A stretch of DNA of 64,000 bases from Lasiosphaeria ovina (GCA_033439765.1 JAULSN010000003.1:5580001-5644000); one strand, 5' to 3'. Positions 43,004 through 54,974 are shown, counted from the first letter of the stretch. A program made the numbers and translations. Notes: generated from the sequence alone by a model not told the origin.

Positions 43004-46000
43004 GGTGCAGTGCACGTGTCAAGTCCAAGATGCCGAGTTCCAAGCGGGACAGCACGGTGCTGCGGGGTCAATTCCGCCGGATGGAAGAGCAGCAAATGAA
43101 CTCGATTGATCACCGGCAAGATGGAGGCCTTCAGGGCGAAAAATGACGGCGCGTTGCTTGCCAGCCGTTAGCACCTTACGGTCGTCGCACCACCATCGCG
43201 TGTCGTCCCTTTTGGGCCCGGGAGCGGGGCAATCCATTGTTCCATCACGCGCTGGCGCTGCTCGTCAGCAACGCCATGCCTCGGTCCGCTAACGAGCCCT
43301 TGTGGCGCAACCCCACAAGCCACACAACCTGCCCTCCGCTGAGCTAAAAATTGCAGTGAAGGTCACAAAAATACAATCCAAAAGTGGCACGTGCCAGGGG
43401 TACATACGTCTAACAGTTCCATTATTTTAACATGCCTGTGCCTGTGGGGATATATGGGAAATGAATATCCCATCACATTGCACGTGTAAATTGCGACAAA
43501 GATCAGCGATCATGCCCCGCAAGATTAATCAACCCCGCCCGGAAGCGCAACATAATGCAAACGCTGATGCTCATAATGGGCAATGATCACAACGGGCCCT
43601 GAATCGCTAGGCTCGGACCGACATGTTGTCAGCTCTCGGCAGCACCGAAAATAAGCATAAACTTCGGGCCGTGCACTGCTGCAGCAGAATGGCAGAAGCA
43701 GATCGCGTCGTGCACAGCGGAACTCATTCGGCACTCGAGTCCGAGGCAGCGGCAGCGCCATGCCTGAGCCGACCACTCAATCGCACACGCATCAACGCGT
43801 AGTGACGAAATACTGATAAAACAACATCGATTGTTCAAAGGCGGCATGTTTTACTTCCATGTTTTTGCGCGCGTGCAGATACGAAAACTGTGTGTTTTGG
43901 TCAACGCCTGGATTTGTCGCCATTTCTCAACTCGACGACCCGACGATATGAGCCGCCCCGCACTCCGACAAGAACGCAATAGGCAAGCAATGTTTGACCG
44001 TACGGCCTTCCGCACCGAGACTCCGAAGGAAAGAAACTCTCCACAAAGACCTCTAGTAAGGGCAGGTTCCGCGGCTAGGCTCTATGCGCTGCAAAGTCAA
44101 ACGAGAAGGATTCGAGCCAATACAGCCGACGAGACGAGGTGGGACCCGTGGGTATTCTGGATTTCTCCCAATTGCGAGCTTCGCTTTTTCTCTACTTCTG
44201 TTTTCTTTCTCGCTGGGCATCCAATCATGCCGTCTCGGAGGTAGTACTGGCTGCCGATCGCGCCCAGCCTTTGACCCTTGGATGGCAACCAACACCCCCC
44301 CCGGTTGCCATTTGGGGTAACACAGGAGAGGGGGGGCCACTGCCAGTTTGCTCCGTTCCCAATTCGAAATGCCACATCAACACACATGGAGGCTCGCGAG
44401 ATGCGAGCAGCCAGCCAGCCAGACTGGCAGCGGGCGGGATTGATTTGGAATATTCCTGGGTACTGCTGCCACATTAAATCGCCAATTGTCACCAGTGCAA
44501 CGCCCCTGCGCGGTTGGGACTTCCCCTTCGCAATGTCCGGAGCAGATTCCATCGACTCTGCGGGTCTGGGTAGGGGTTTGGAGTGTTTGTATCCTGTGAG
44601 TTGCCATCGACATTCCGCCGGTGCGAGCTGCCCGCCGTCCAACTGGGGAGGGAGTGGGAACTGGTCGAGACACCAAGCCTCCCATGTCTGGCGTCTACAA
44701 CTCCTTCTGTTACACAATGTGCGTTGGCTCCCAGGATGGACCCTGATAATCTGCTTCCGCCTCGGCGCCAATACTTTTATATATATGAGCCCGCGTGGTC
44801 TGTTGGCGCTAGCTTTGAGGCTGCATTCCTGGAAACGTCTTGGCTGGCTAGGTTCGAGTGGATTACGGTCTCTTTGGTCCGGCATCGAGAAGCTTGCCTC
44901 TGTCTCAAATTCAGATCTGTGCATTTCGACGCCGTCATGCCTTCAATCCGAGCACCTCGCACTCGCCGCTCAAGGAAAACGCCACCCGCAACCCCAGAGC
45001 TTGGCCAAATACTACTTCCCCGGGTGCGTCTCGCTGGGCAGATCGGCACATTTGCGGCATTGACATCTTGGCAGCGACCCGCGGGTCTGGCTGCCGTGTT
45101 GGTGCGAACGGTATATATTGGGGGGCATCAGCATTAACACTTGTGCTATTATAGCCTGCTTGCTGCACACCGGCCGTTTCGTAAGTCGAGTTCCAATGTG
45201 TTCTCGACCAACAGACCCACCCAAAGCCACATTTACCCTCCGCGCCCCTCGAGGACCAACACAATTACCTGCTATCCCATCTACCGGCTTACGAGATGAT
45301 TGTCAAAAGCTGCAAGCCCATAGAGTCCGACGGGTGAGGTTTGTTGATGATTGGCCTTGAAAATCTCCGACCTCAACTCAGCCAGTGCCGGCCGGACGTA
45401 CGTGAGGGGAAGTCGTCGCGCGGGAAGGGCACACACACGCACACACATACATTCGCCCATTGGTTGCTGCGGTCTCTGCCAAGCCGTGATATGAGTCCCC
45501 TGCCATCTGCCATCGAGTGCCGTCTCGCTAGTAGTAGGCATGTATATCTGACCGGATTCGGGCAGGGACGTGACCCTGGCAGGCGGGCGTGGCATCTGCA
45601 TGATACGTGGTATAAAATGCTGCCAAGGAAACAGGGGGGTTAATACAGACGACCATTTGCCGGGAAAAGTGGTGATTGGCAGCACGGGTGGTAGTGGCAC
45701 TCGATTAGCCTACCCCGGCGCGACTACTATATGAATTATACAGTACCAGGCGCGCAGGCTAGAACACCCCGCAGCGGATGTCATTTGCCATAGATTCGAT
45801 ACTTGGCACAAGTGCCCCCCCCGACCAGGTGTCAGGCTCGAGTTGCTGCGCGAGGGTTTGGTATCCCTTACTTACTTGAACCCCATGGGACGCTGCATCA
45901 GACTCCAATTACGCCCCTCTTGGTCTTGTCTCTCGTCCTGGCTCGCCAACGATTCTTCTGACACAGCCCAACTGCCGTGTCTCCGGACTTGCTAGCCAAG
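43004..46000. other. Gene-poor 3-kb stretch
   Basis: No gene I can support. The two longest frames (minus 44097-44924 and plus 44278-45063) overlap each other antisense, have atypical composition and show no motif. A TATATATA-like element occurs near 44780. Possible roles are long promoters for the flanking divergent genes or an unrecognised RNA gene; nothing in the sequence decides. Confidence 0.5.
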
Positions 46001-47698
46001 ATGGCGACCAAAGTCGCCCATGATTTTCACAGGTCAGTGAGATACGGCCGGGATGGTTGAATGACACCTCACTAACATGGTGATTATCTTAGCCATGCAC
46101 ACGAGGAGGGAGTCGCCGGAACGGTCAACCTCAAGGCCCGGGAGGGGGAGGAGACTCACTACGGCCAGGCGCTGTACCCGGTGCCGTCGGCGGACCCCAA
46201 CGACCCGCTGCAGTGGGGCAGCTTCAAGAAGGGCATGATCCTACTATGTTGCTGCCTGTACTCGTTCCTGGGCAACTCGACGCTGATCGGGCCGTCGGTC
46301 TACATCGGGCTGTGGTCGGGCGAGTTCGGCGTCGACCCCAACACGGCGGCCGGGCTGGTCAACTACCCCAACCTGGTGTTTGGGCTCGGCAGCCTGTTCC
46401 TGGTGCCGCTGTACCGCAAGATCGGCCGCCGCCCCGTCATGCTCGGCTCCATGATCTTCTACACGGTCGGCGTCATCGCGGCGTCGCAGGCCACCACCTT
46501 CTCGGGCCTCATGGCCGCCCGCGTCGTGCACGCCTTCGGGTCCGGCGTCTGCGAGGCCCTGCCCGTGCAGCTGGTCAACGACATCTTCTTCCTGCACGAG
46601 CGCGGCAAGAAGCTGGGCTGGTACACCATCGGCCTGTGCCTGGGCGCCACCGGCCCCCTGTTCTCGGGCTTCATGCTGGCCGGCGGCTACTCGTGGCGCC
46701 TGTTCTTCTACGTCGAGTTCGCCTTTGCCGGCGCGCTTCTGATCCTGGCCTTCTTCTTCGTCGAGGAGACCAAGTACAACCGCGTCGTGGTCATCGTGCC
46801 CTCGCCCGTCGCCAATACCACCGAGACCCGCCTAGACCAAGAAAAGGCCGAGGCGACGACCGACGAGCACGCGTCGTCCGAGTCGCCGCGCGACGTGTCG
46901 GCAGTCAGCCTGCCGCCGCGCAAGACTTTTGCCCAGCAGCTCAAGCCGTGGAGCACCGTGGACCACGACTCGGAGTTCTTCATGATGATGGCGCGCGCGT
47001 TCACGTACCTGCTGGTGCCGTCGACGTTCTGGGTCATCACGACGTACGGCATCTACATCGGGCTGTGCGGCTTCGCCTTCAACTTCGTGTTCCCGCTCAA
47101 GATCGTCGCGCCGCCGTACAACTGGCCGCAGACCAACTCGGGCCTCAACTCGATCGCGAGCATCATCGGCTTCGCCCTGGCGGTCCCGCTGCTGCCCGCC
47201 AGCGACCAGCTCGCGGCGTACCTGACCAAGCGCAACAACGGCATCCGCGAGTCCGAGATGCGGCTCGGCATCCTGCTGATCCCCGCCCTGGTCGCGCCGG
47301 CGGGTCAGACGCTGTTCGGCGTCGCCGCCGCCCAGGACCTGCACTGGATGACGTACTTTGTGGCTATCGCCATGACGCAGTGGGCCGGCTACTTCTATTT
47401 TACTGTCACGCTTGCCTATGCCGTCGACTCGTACACGGCCAACCTGTCCGAGATGCTCATCATGATGAACCTCGGCAAGCAGCTCATCAGCTTTGGGCTG
47501 AGCGTCGAGGTGCTCGACTGGATTCTGGAGAACGGCTACGTCAAGGTCATCATCGGCGCGTTCATGACCGTGATGCTGGTCAACAACCTTGTCGTCATCA
47601 TCTTCATGGTCTGGGGCAAGCGCATCCGCGTCGCCGTGTCTAAGACGTGGTTGGCCCGCCTCCATGCGCGCACCGCCGTCCGCGGCGAGATGCATTGA
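46001..47698 (+). CDS. MFS transporter (DHA1-like), 545 aa
   Basis: Exon 1 46001-46032 (MATKVAHDFH) and exon 2 46093-47698, with a GTCAGT...CTTAG intron of 60 nt, phase 2. The N-terminus ends in DPNDPLQW, the fungal DPLNW-type motif before TM1. TM1 is MILLCCCLYSFLGNSTLIG. Motif A is YRKIGRRPVMLGS and TM4 includes ARVVHAFGSGVCEALPVQL. A ~55-residue hydrophilic loop separates the halves, and twelve helices in all are visible. Same subfamily as the carrier at 5604-7526 (same loop placement, the YNxGPPYNWPQTNSGL-like segment before TM8, and the LNxSEMLIMMNLGKQLISFG stretch), so probably a paralogue. Likely a proton antiporter or symporter for a small molecule; substrate unknown. Splicing and start are consistent. 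Confidence 0.9.
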
Positions 47699-48868
47699 GG
47701 TGTCTGGCTGGGGGGGCAGAGCGTTTTCTAGACGGAGCTAGTTCTTTAGTCGGTTCGATAATACAGTGCCGGGTTGAATTGGATCTCAGAGACGTAATTA
47801 GTACCTAGGTAATGGGTAAATTGCTAAAGGATATTCTCTTTTCACTGTCAGAAGTAGCAGCTGCTCGTTGCTACGTACTTCAGTTCTGCCCTGCTCGGGA
47901 TAGGCCTTTGATGGGCCGTTCATGAGAAAAAGCTGATTAGATTCTCACCTGAAGGCCGCAAGTGTAAAACAACCACGCTGAAAAGTGACAGAAAAAGACG
48001 ACATCTTTCAGTTTCACGAGGACCCTCTTTTTATACAACGCCCAAGACACCGCACAACCATGCGCACAACAAGAGCGGCACCTCGCGTGGCATCCCGGCG
48101 ACATAATCACCATCCCGAACACCCAGCGCGCCCCAGGTAATTACCACGCATTCACATGACAAACACACTTTGTGCAACATCGCACAATTAATTACACCCT
48201 GCAGTCAGCCTCGCCACCGGGTCGTTTCGTTTGTGCGACGGAGAGTCAGGGCGGTGCGTTTGTTTGCACAAGGCAAGGCATGTAAGCAGGTACGAGGGCT
48301 TACTATCAACTTCGTTCTAGAACGGAACAGGCGGAGGGGTCTTGGCTCTTGCGGGGGAAGGAAGGGCGTGTGTGATGGAAGCCGGGTCTTTCTGCAAAAT
48401 CTGCAGGTGGTGAGATTACTAAGAGCGGCCGGTAACAGCGCGCAGGTGGCGCGGCTGCGTGGTGTGCAGTTCGTGTGTTTCCCCAGGTGATATTGGGGGC
48501 CTTTGCCAAGGGGGCGAATTTTCAGCCGTGGCTTGGTTTGGATTGGAATGAATTCAGGAGAGGGAATGGTGTTGGGGTGTGGTGTGGTGTGGTTTGTTAT
48601 GGTGGTGCGATTCAAGGTGAGATGGAAAGGGGGGGGGATTCACAAACAAACAAATAACTCAGTTCCTCCCGGTTGACGTGAATGAAGGCTCAAGGAAAAC
48701 TGATTTGCAGGAAACGGCTAGTCTAATCAATTCAAATTAGATCTAATCTACAATGCCATCTCTACGTAGATATAATTAATCAAAATTAATTACTGAAGTA
48801 AACCCAAAACAACCACTTGCTCAACACCCCAGCTAATAACACCCTTCCAACGTCCCAGCCACGGCCAC
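47699..48868. other. Convergent intergenic gap
   Basis: 3' regions of the MFS and AA14-like genes. AT-rich at 48720-48800. I see no gene; frames near 48170-48600 occur on both strands without motifs. Confidence 0.5.
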
Positions 48869-51242
48869 TCAGTTTGGCGAGCACTTGACCGAGCCCCACT
48901 CGGCCCTCAGCGTGTGCGGGAACACGGCGTAGCCTGGCTTCGCGAGCGTCAGGGTCTCGCCGGACGGAGTGCAATCGTCGGTGCTGTGAAACGAGTCAGT
49001 TGAAAACCCCCAGGATCATAATATAGGATGCCTTCGTTACTCACCTGTACAACACACACGTGCCCGTGTCTGGGCCCGCCGACGCGATGTTGTGGTAGCT
49101 GCGACGGCACGGTTAGAAATCTAATTATGCATCTCAAGGGGGTCGATGCGAAAACTTACAAGTCCGGAAACGCCGGGCCCAGGCTCACGCACGACGCCGA
49201 GTGGTAGATGGGCAGCACGTTGCAGGGCGCGTACCAGTTGGCCGACTGGCAGACGAACAGCTGTTTACGCGCGTGAGTATATATGCAAGACTGCATGGTT
49301 TATGTGAAAGAGAGAAGGAAGGTGGGGTGCATACCTTGGTGAGGCTCGTCGGCACGGGCTGCAGGGCCTCCATGTCGTCGTTCAGGATCTGCATGTCTCT
49401 CTTCCCCAAGCTGGCGCCGGCTGGGCAAGCCACTCCGCCGGAGGGGGGAGTTGCGGCAGCCTTGGCAGTCGACGACGTCGACGACGAGGTGGAGCTGCTC
49501 TTGGAAGTGGTGGACGAGGCGGCTTTGGTTGTCGACGACGAGGATGAGGAGGTAGTCGCCGCGGGGACAACCGGGGCAGCTACGTTGGCGGGGGGCGACG
49601 GGCTGCTTGCGCCGGCGATCTTGCTGTAGACGTTCATGCGCCCGCCGTTGCCGCACATGACGGTCATGTCGCCGGCGCAGGGCATGCTGCAGTCCGTGTC
49701 GGGCATCTTCTGGGGGGGAAGTGTGTTGCCGCAGAAGCACTGCGTCGTCCACTCAACGCCGGCATAGGCGTAGCCAGCGCAGGCAGCAACGCAGGCAGCC
49801 GGCGTGTTGGGGCCAGAGAGGCTGCCCGACTTGTCGACGGGGAGTACGCGGGCGTTGGAGTTGTCGGCGTAACACCCGGTCATGGCGTAGCCGGTCGGCG
49901 GCGGCGTCGGGGGAGGCAGAGAACCCGTCGCGCCGGTCGAGTAGAGCTCGACGAAGCCCGATCCTCCGCACGTGGCCATGGAGCCGGTGCAAAGCGTCGA
50001 GCACTGCGAGTCGGCCACCTTGGTGGTAGGAGCCACCGGGCTGCACCAGCACTGGTTGCCGTTCTCGAGGCCGGCGTACTTGTAGTTGCCCTGCTTGCAC
50101 TTTGCCACGCAAAAGTCGGGCACCATGCTCTCGGGGATCTGCGGGCTGAGGGCCTGCGACTGGAAGCCGGCGTCGGAATAGCAACCCACATAGCCGCTGA
50201 GTCTGGGGACGACTTGGCGGGCGGGTGTGTTGGACTCTGATCCCACAAAGATGTCGGTCTGGGCGCCGGGGTTGAAGCCCATTTTCCCGCTATACGTGGG
50301 CGTTTTGCCTCCGGGCGGCGTGACGTTATCGACGCCCTGTGCCTCTACAAACCAGAGAGTGGCGTGTTAGTTAAATTCAACTGGACGAGTAAGTCGGGGG
50401 CGGAAGGCAGGCTTACGGTTCCAGATGATCATCTGCTTGGGTCCCTTGACGCACTTGGTCAGGTCGTCTCCGCACCAGACGGGCGCCTTGGCAGGTCCGA
50501 CGGTCTTGGTGGACGTGCTCCCGGTGACATGGCATCTGAGGTTCTGCATGTACACGTTTGGTTCGCCACAGCCCTGGGGCACCCACAGGAATGCGCAGTA
50601 GCAACCACCAGGCGGGCAAGGCGGGAGGTCGGCGGGGACATCATACCAAGCTTCGCGTTTCCAAGGAGAGCTAGGGGTAGGGGTGGGAGGTGCCCGTCAG
50701 CTTCAACCCTCGCATGGGTTCCTAGAATGTCCGACTCACTTGGGCAACACGCTGAACACGACCAGGTTCTGGAGGTTGACCTTGGAGATGTCTGAGTTGT
50801 ACGAGATGGCAATTGCAGTGCCGGCAGCAGTCTGCTGGCCCTGGGTGTGCATAGCGCCGTCGTCTTGGATGCACTCGCCGGGAGACGGCCCAGACCAGTC
50901 CTCGGGGTGTTGCTGACCATCTGGCCACGGCGAGGTGAATTTCCCGCCGTATGACAAGGTCGTCTGGCCCTGGTTGTGGGCGTGTTCGACCATGAACTTT
51001 CCTCCCGCCGGGAGCGCGAGGGAGGCGTTGCCGGGGGGAGCCGCGGCGTCACACCCGCGACCATGCTGCATCCAGAAGTTGCTGAAGGTCTGCTGGTAGA
51101 TGGGCCACACAGGCGTGTTGGAGTTTTGGTTGTAGACGGTAGGATCAGGGCCACCTTCGCAGTACATGCCCTTCACAAACGACGCCGTGTGCGCCGACGC
51201 CCCCCAGGCCAGGGCGGCCACAACGGCGGCCTCGACGAGCAT
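48869..51242 (-). CDS. AA14-like copper LPMO fused to two WSC domains, 678 aa
   Basis: Six exons (complement 50740-51242, 50417-50670, 49335-50344, 49160-49260, 49045-49098, 48869-48983); all introns are GT-AG, all phases agree, total 678 residues. The signal peptide ([17 protein letters not shown]) leaves His18 as mature residue 1, as required for a histidine brace. A second candidate brace His is His132 (GAMHTQGQQ). The catalytic-domain landmarks [47 protein letters not shown] and [13 protein letters not shown] parallel the AA14 family of lytic polysaccharide monooxygenases, copper enzymes that oxidatively cleave xylan or related glycans. After it come WSC domains at about 303-390 and 405-494 (eight-Cys pattern, CWCSP, CFCGN), a Ser/Thr linker and a ~120-residue Cys-containing C-terminal domain. 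WSC domains bind carbohydrates. AA14 assignment is from pattern memory, not a search. Confidence 0.85.
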
Positions 51243-52884
51243 GCTGGACAGAGAATAAAAATATAAAATAAAATTCAATGAATGAGTGGCGTCACACGCA
51301 AATGGACGAATAAACAAGAGAGCGAATGGCCCAAAACACAGAGAAATGAGCGCGGCTGAATGAATGTCGTGGCAAAACGAATGCCCGGGCCAAGAAAGAA
51401 AACGTCGATCGATGCCTTCGAGAAGGGCAACAGCAACTGCAAGGTGGGCGCCATTGTGACCTTTATTCGGCGTCAACGCCTCGCTTCAGCTTCCACGCTC
51501 GGCGGCCAGTAATCAATCATGCAATCTCATCCGAGACTAATTGTCAATTGAGTTGAGTGATTGCAGGCAGCACAAAACGCCAGGGGGCTCGACTTTGCTG
51601 TCCTTCTCGCTTGACGTCAGTAAGCGCTACTGCGCTAACGTGGGGCGTCGAGAGCAGACTGAACTCATTTGAGGAGAACTTCCCAAGGCAGCGCAGCGGC
51701 TTCCCCTGCTGTGCCGTTATCCCCTCGTGCTTTGGACAAACTCGGAGCAGCCTGATCGGTGGGGTTCTTTGACGCAAGTGTTTTAATGATTATTTTATTG
51801 CCATGTTATTCCACTTGCAGGCGCTGGGGACTTGTGCAATAAGATCTGAAAAAATCTGCAATAATTTGTCAAAAAAGTCCAAGTGCCACAGCAGTTGGCG
51901 AGCATCGACATGTCATCTCGTCGCACCTCATTATCACTGCCTGCCCCTGCCCCACAAAACAACAATAATCGGCTCCGTCCGGTCATTACGGCCGTCAGCC
52001 CCCCCTAATCACCAGTGCCTGAATAATTCTCGCCGAGCATTTCAAGACGACGCTGACGGCCGCTTGAGAGTTGAGACGCGCCCCCCAAAAGGTGAATGGT
52101 TCTGGAGAACTGAAATTTCCAGTCGTACCCAGCAGGGGACCGCATGACAAGTGCTTATTCAGTGCCATGCCAATGGCAACCAAGCACCCCGGGGCGCCGC
52201 AGGAACCCGCCGCGCCTGCATTTCCGCCTCATAGCGCCGAGCGCCGAGCGCCCCGGGTAATTCTTCTGCTGACCACTGTGTGGCATTTCCCGCCCCTCCC
52301 CCTTCAAGCCACAAGTCTTTTTTTAACCCCCGATTGCCCTCAGCACACTCCGGCTCGTTTCAACCAACGCAGGGGAAATTGCGGGGAGACGGTGAGCCAC
52401 AGAACAAAACGGTTTGCCTGGTCTGGAATTGACCGGCTCTCTGTTCTATAATTACATGACAAGAAAATTCGCGCATTAATAAAGACACAGCAAAGCCCAT
52501 CGACCCCCATTATGCAGGCACTAATGAGTTGTGTGCCACGCGAAAGTGGGGTTACACTTGCTGGGGTGGTTGTGAGTGAGCTGCACCCCAAACAGTTCCC
52601 GTGATTTTGTTCTTCTCTTTTTGAAGCAGCACCGTATACCTAATCTCTCGAATACTGGAAATATCGGTGGATCACTTCAGCCAAAAAAAAACATACAACA
52701 CTAGGGATTCGCTAGTCGTCACCGACCCAACTACTAGTCTAGCCCTCATAACCCTTCTCTCCTAGACTTAAAAGTGCCTATTTTCAGTTCCTTAGTACCC
52801 TCTTTTTTAGTAACTTAAAGCCTACCGAAAAAATATGGTATCTTATGGTATAACCGTTTCGTAGCCTTTAGATAGATTAATAAC
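51243..52884. other. Intergenic between the LPMO gene and the retroelement block
   Basis: Upstream region of the AA14-like gene, then gene-free sequence becoming AT-rich from about 52600. No supported gene. Confidence 0.55.
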
Positions 52885-53168
52885 TGTTAAAGTATGGCTA
52901 GTTACCTATGCTGTAAGGTCCCTAAGGTGTAGGGAACTATAGTGGTTGTGATGGAGTTGTGGTGTTGTGGGCACTATACCCAATTTGTTATTCAAGCCCC
53001 ACAGCATCTTCTCGAACCCTCTACGAGCCTAGGCATACGTAAGACAAGCCCACTAGAAGACTATAGGATACAGGGCATCTTACGTAGCCTACAGACCTCT
53101 AGAACCTTCTAGAGAGCCTATCTTTGGTCTATATAAGGCCTGTCCTTTCCTTAGATAGATTTCCTTTA
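52885..53168 (+). repeat. Diverged Ty1/copia-type LTR fragment
   Basis: Begins TGTTAAAGTATGGCTAGTTAC, the same terminus as the LTR of the intact copia element (read on that element's coding strand). It stays alignable by eye for ~285 bp, for example through AAGACAAGCCCACTAGAAG, CTCTAGAACCTTCTAGAGAG and TTAGATAGATTTCCTT. It is in the orientation opposite to the intact copy. It stops at 53168, exactly where the gypsy LTR begins, so it looks like an older LTR interrupted by that insertion. Confidence 0.8.
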
Positions 53169-53432
53169 TGTAAGAGAGGGCAGGTACGCCTGATCAAGGT
53201 GGTCACAATGTAGGCAAGAAGAAGGGCGAGCAATGAGTGGCATTGGTGTAAGACTTCAACCTGGCCCTCGCAAAGGAAGGTGGGCGAGGGCCGCTGCTTA
53301 TATACATGCTCAGGGGCTCCGTTCCTTGTGACGGCAGTAGCTGTGCCAACTAGTAGTGGTCTGGCCAGTTAGTGACAGGTGGTGGGCGCACACAAAGGTG
53401 TGCGCACGTGCTTGGGGTGCTCTTTCCTTACA
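53169..53432 (-). repeat. 3' LTR of the gypsy element, 264 bp
   Basis: Termini are TGTAAG...CTTACA, a perfect 6-bp inverted end. It contains a TATATA-like box (about 53299-53304). The polypurine tract lies directly outside the 53432 end on the minus strand, which fixes it as the 3' LTR of a minus-strand element. Confidence 0.8.
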
Positions 53433-53447
53433 ACTATCCCCCCCCCC
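53433..53447 (-). other. Polypurine tract of the gypsy element
   Basis: On the minus strand GGGGGGGGGGATAGT immediately precedes the LTR 5'-TG. This is the plus-strand DNA priming site expected for an LTR retroelement. Confidence 0.75.
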
Positions 53448-53512
53448 GTAGATCGACGTCCTCGTCGATCTTGAACCTTGTCTGTTGTCCTCCCTCCAAC
53501 AAGAGCAAAAGC

Positions 53513-53584
53513 GCCGCGGTAGTATAATGGTTAACACCCTAGTATCTTTGCTAGAGGTCGGGGGTTCGAATCCTCCTCGGGGCA
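53513..53584 (+). tRNA. tRNA-like sequence (probable pseudo-tRNA, Lys-CUU-like)
   Basis: A box TAGTATAATGG and B box GGTTCGAATCC are present. The acceptor stem GCCGCGG/TCGGGGC pairs at six of seven positions (including one G-T). The T-arm GGGGG-TTCGAAT-CCTCC is complete, with discriminator A. The anticodon arm is one base short: CTAG, then an 8-nt loop TATCTTTG, then CTAG, reading CTT after a T if aligned to tRNA-Lys. The acceptor mismatch and shortened arm argue for a tRNA-derived pseudogene. It lies inside the gypsy element, between its PPT and the end of pol, on the opposite strand. Confidence 0.5.
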
Positions 53585-54974
53585 TCTTGGTTTATGGGCA
53601 CTACCTTCGGGTCGTACTAGTGGATTAATAACTTTTTAGTCATTCCACTTCCTATACCTTTATTTTGCTTTTTTCTCGTATCGTTGTAGCACCTTCTATA
53701 CGTTGGCCAAGTGTTCCCTAGGTTCCTAGGTATTGTATTCTGCTGGCCAGCCTACCTATTTAACTAGGAACCTTTTTCGTTCTCCTTCATCCTTATATTC
53801 CACGATATCTTCTACTTCCCACTCCTCCTCTCCTTCTACTAGCTCTAGTAGTAGTAGTACCTTCTGGCCTTCGGCTACCGACCACTTTTCTAATAGGGAG
53901 ACTGGGAAGATATTATAGAGCCGGGCGTACTTGGCTAGTAGTTCGACCCGGTATACCTACGTGCCGATCCTTTCCGTGATCTTAACTAGGATGAACCTTG
54001 GTACTAGCTTCCTTCCTACCTTGAATCGGAAATTCTATATAGAGAGTCTAACTATCTCTCCTACTTCGAATTCGATCTACTAGTATCGTACGTCGTAGTA
54101 TTTCTTCTAGGAGTCTACTACCTTCTGCTAGTAGTAGTACAACCTCTCCCTCAGGTATGCTAGCTTACTTAGCCGCTCGTGAACCCCTTATACCTTCAGC
54201 TATATAGAGGGTACGTAATACGCTATCCGAGGATTATAGCCGTATAGGGCCTCGAACGGGCTCGCTCCGATGGTTACGTATACGCTATTATTATACATAA
54301 ACTCCGCTTCGTAGAGTAGTAGTACCCACTAGGCCTCTTCGTCGGTAAAGCACCTTAAATAGTGCTATAGGCTTTGGTATGTTCGTTCCGACTAGCCATC
54401 GGTCTGCGGGTAGTAGGCTATTAAGAGCCTCTACTTAACTTGGCGAGCTTTAGAGAGCTCCACCTAGAAATTACTAGTTAATAGGGAATCTCAGTCGGAG
54501 ACTATACCTATTAGTATACTAAATCGGTATTCTATATACTCGTAGAGTAGCTAGGCTAACTCGGCTACTATAACCGTAGTAGTAATTGGGATAAAGAGCG
54601 CGGTTTTCGTAAACCGGTCTATAACTACCAGGATAGTATCTACGATACGGTCCTTATACTAGTAAGGGGGTAGCTTTATAATAAAATCTAGGCTAATCTC
54701 TTCGAAAGGTTAGGTAGGTAGCGGTAGGGAGCTAAGCTTCCCGTATAGCTTATGCCTTAGTTATCGGTTACCGAGGCATACCTAGTACTATTTTATATAA
54801 GCTTATACTTCTACGTCTAGATTTTCCTAATAGAATCTTCGCTTTAATAAGTCCACTATCTTATAGCTCCCAAAATACCCGGCTCTAGGGTTATCGTAGT
54901 ATAAGCGTATTAGCTCTCTTCATACTACTAGCGCTACTGGGATTACCAGCCTACCTTTATATCGGAGGGCCCCC

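Noticed and set aside
44097..45063. Two long overlapping frames on opposite strands (minus 44097-44924, plus 44278-45063)
   Set aside because: They overlap antisense, have random-looking composition, no motif, signal peptide or plausible promoter context.
46213..47643. 476-codon second frame on the plus strand
   Set aside because: Overlaps the MFS gene in another frame, Arg/His/Ala-rich; the MFS frame has TM helices and family motifs.
19596..47698. Possible secondary-metabolite cluster (FAD dehydrogenase, MFS carriers, hydrolases)
   Set aside because: No PKS, NRPS, terpene synthase, DMATS or pathway-specific transcription factor is visible, and the candidates are interspersed with housekeeping genes such as beta-adaptin.
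53169..53432. Reading the 264-bp TGTAAG/CTTACA element as a MITE or DNA transposon
   Set aside because: A polypurine tract and decayed gypsy pol lie directly next to it in the orientation expected for a 3' LTR.
52885..53432. One 548-bp LTR from 52885 to 53432
   Set aside because: Homology to the copia LTR stops at 53168 and a new perfect terminus TGTAAG begins at 53169; two separate elements explain both ends.
53310..53585. 91-codon minus-strand frame beginning MPRGGFEPPTS
   Set aside because: Its start is the antisense translation of the tRNA-like sequence; the rest is LTR.
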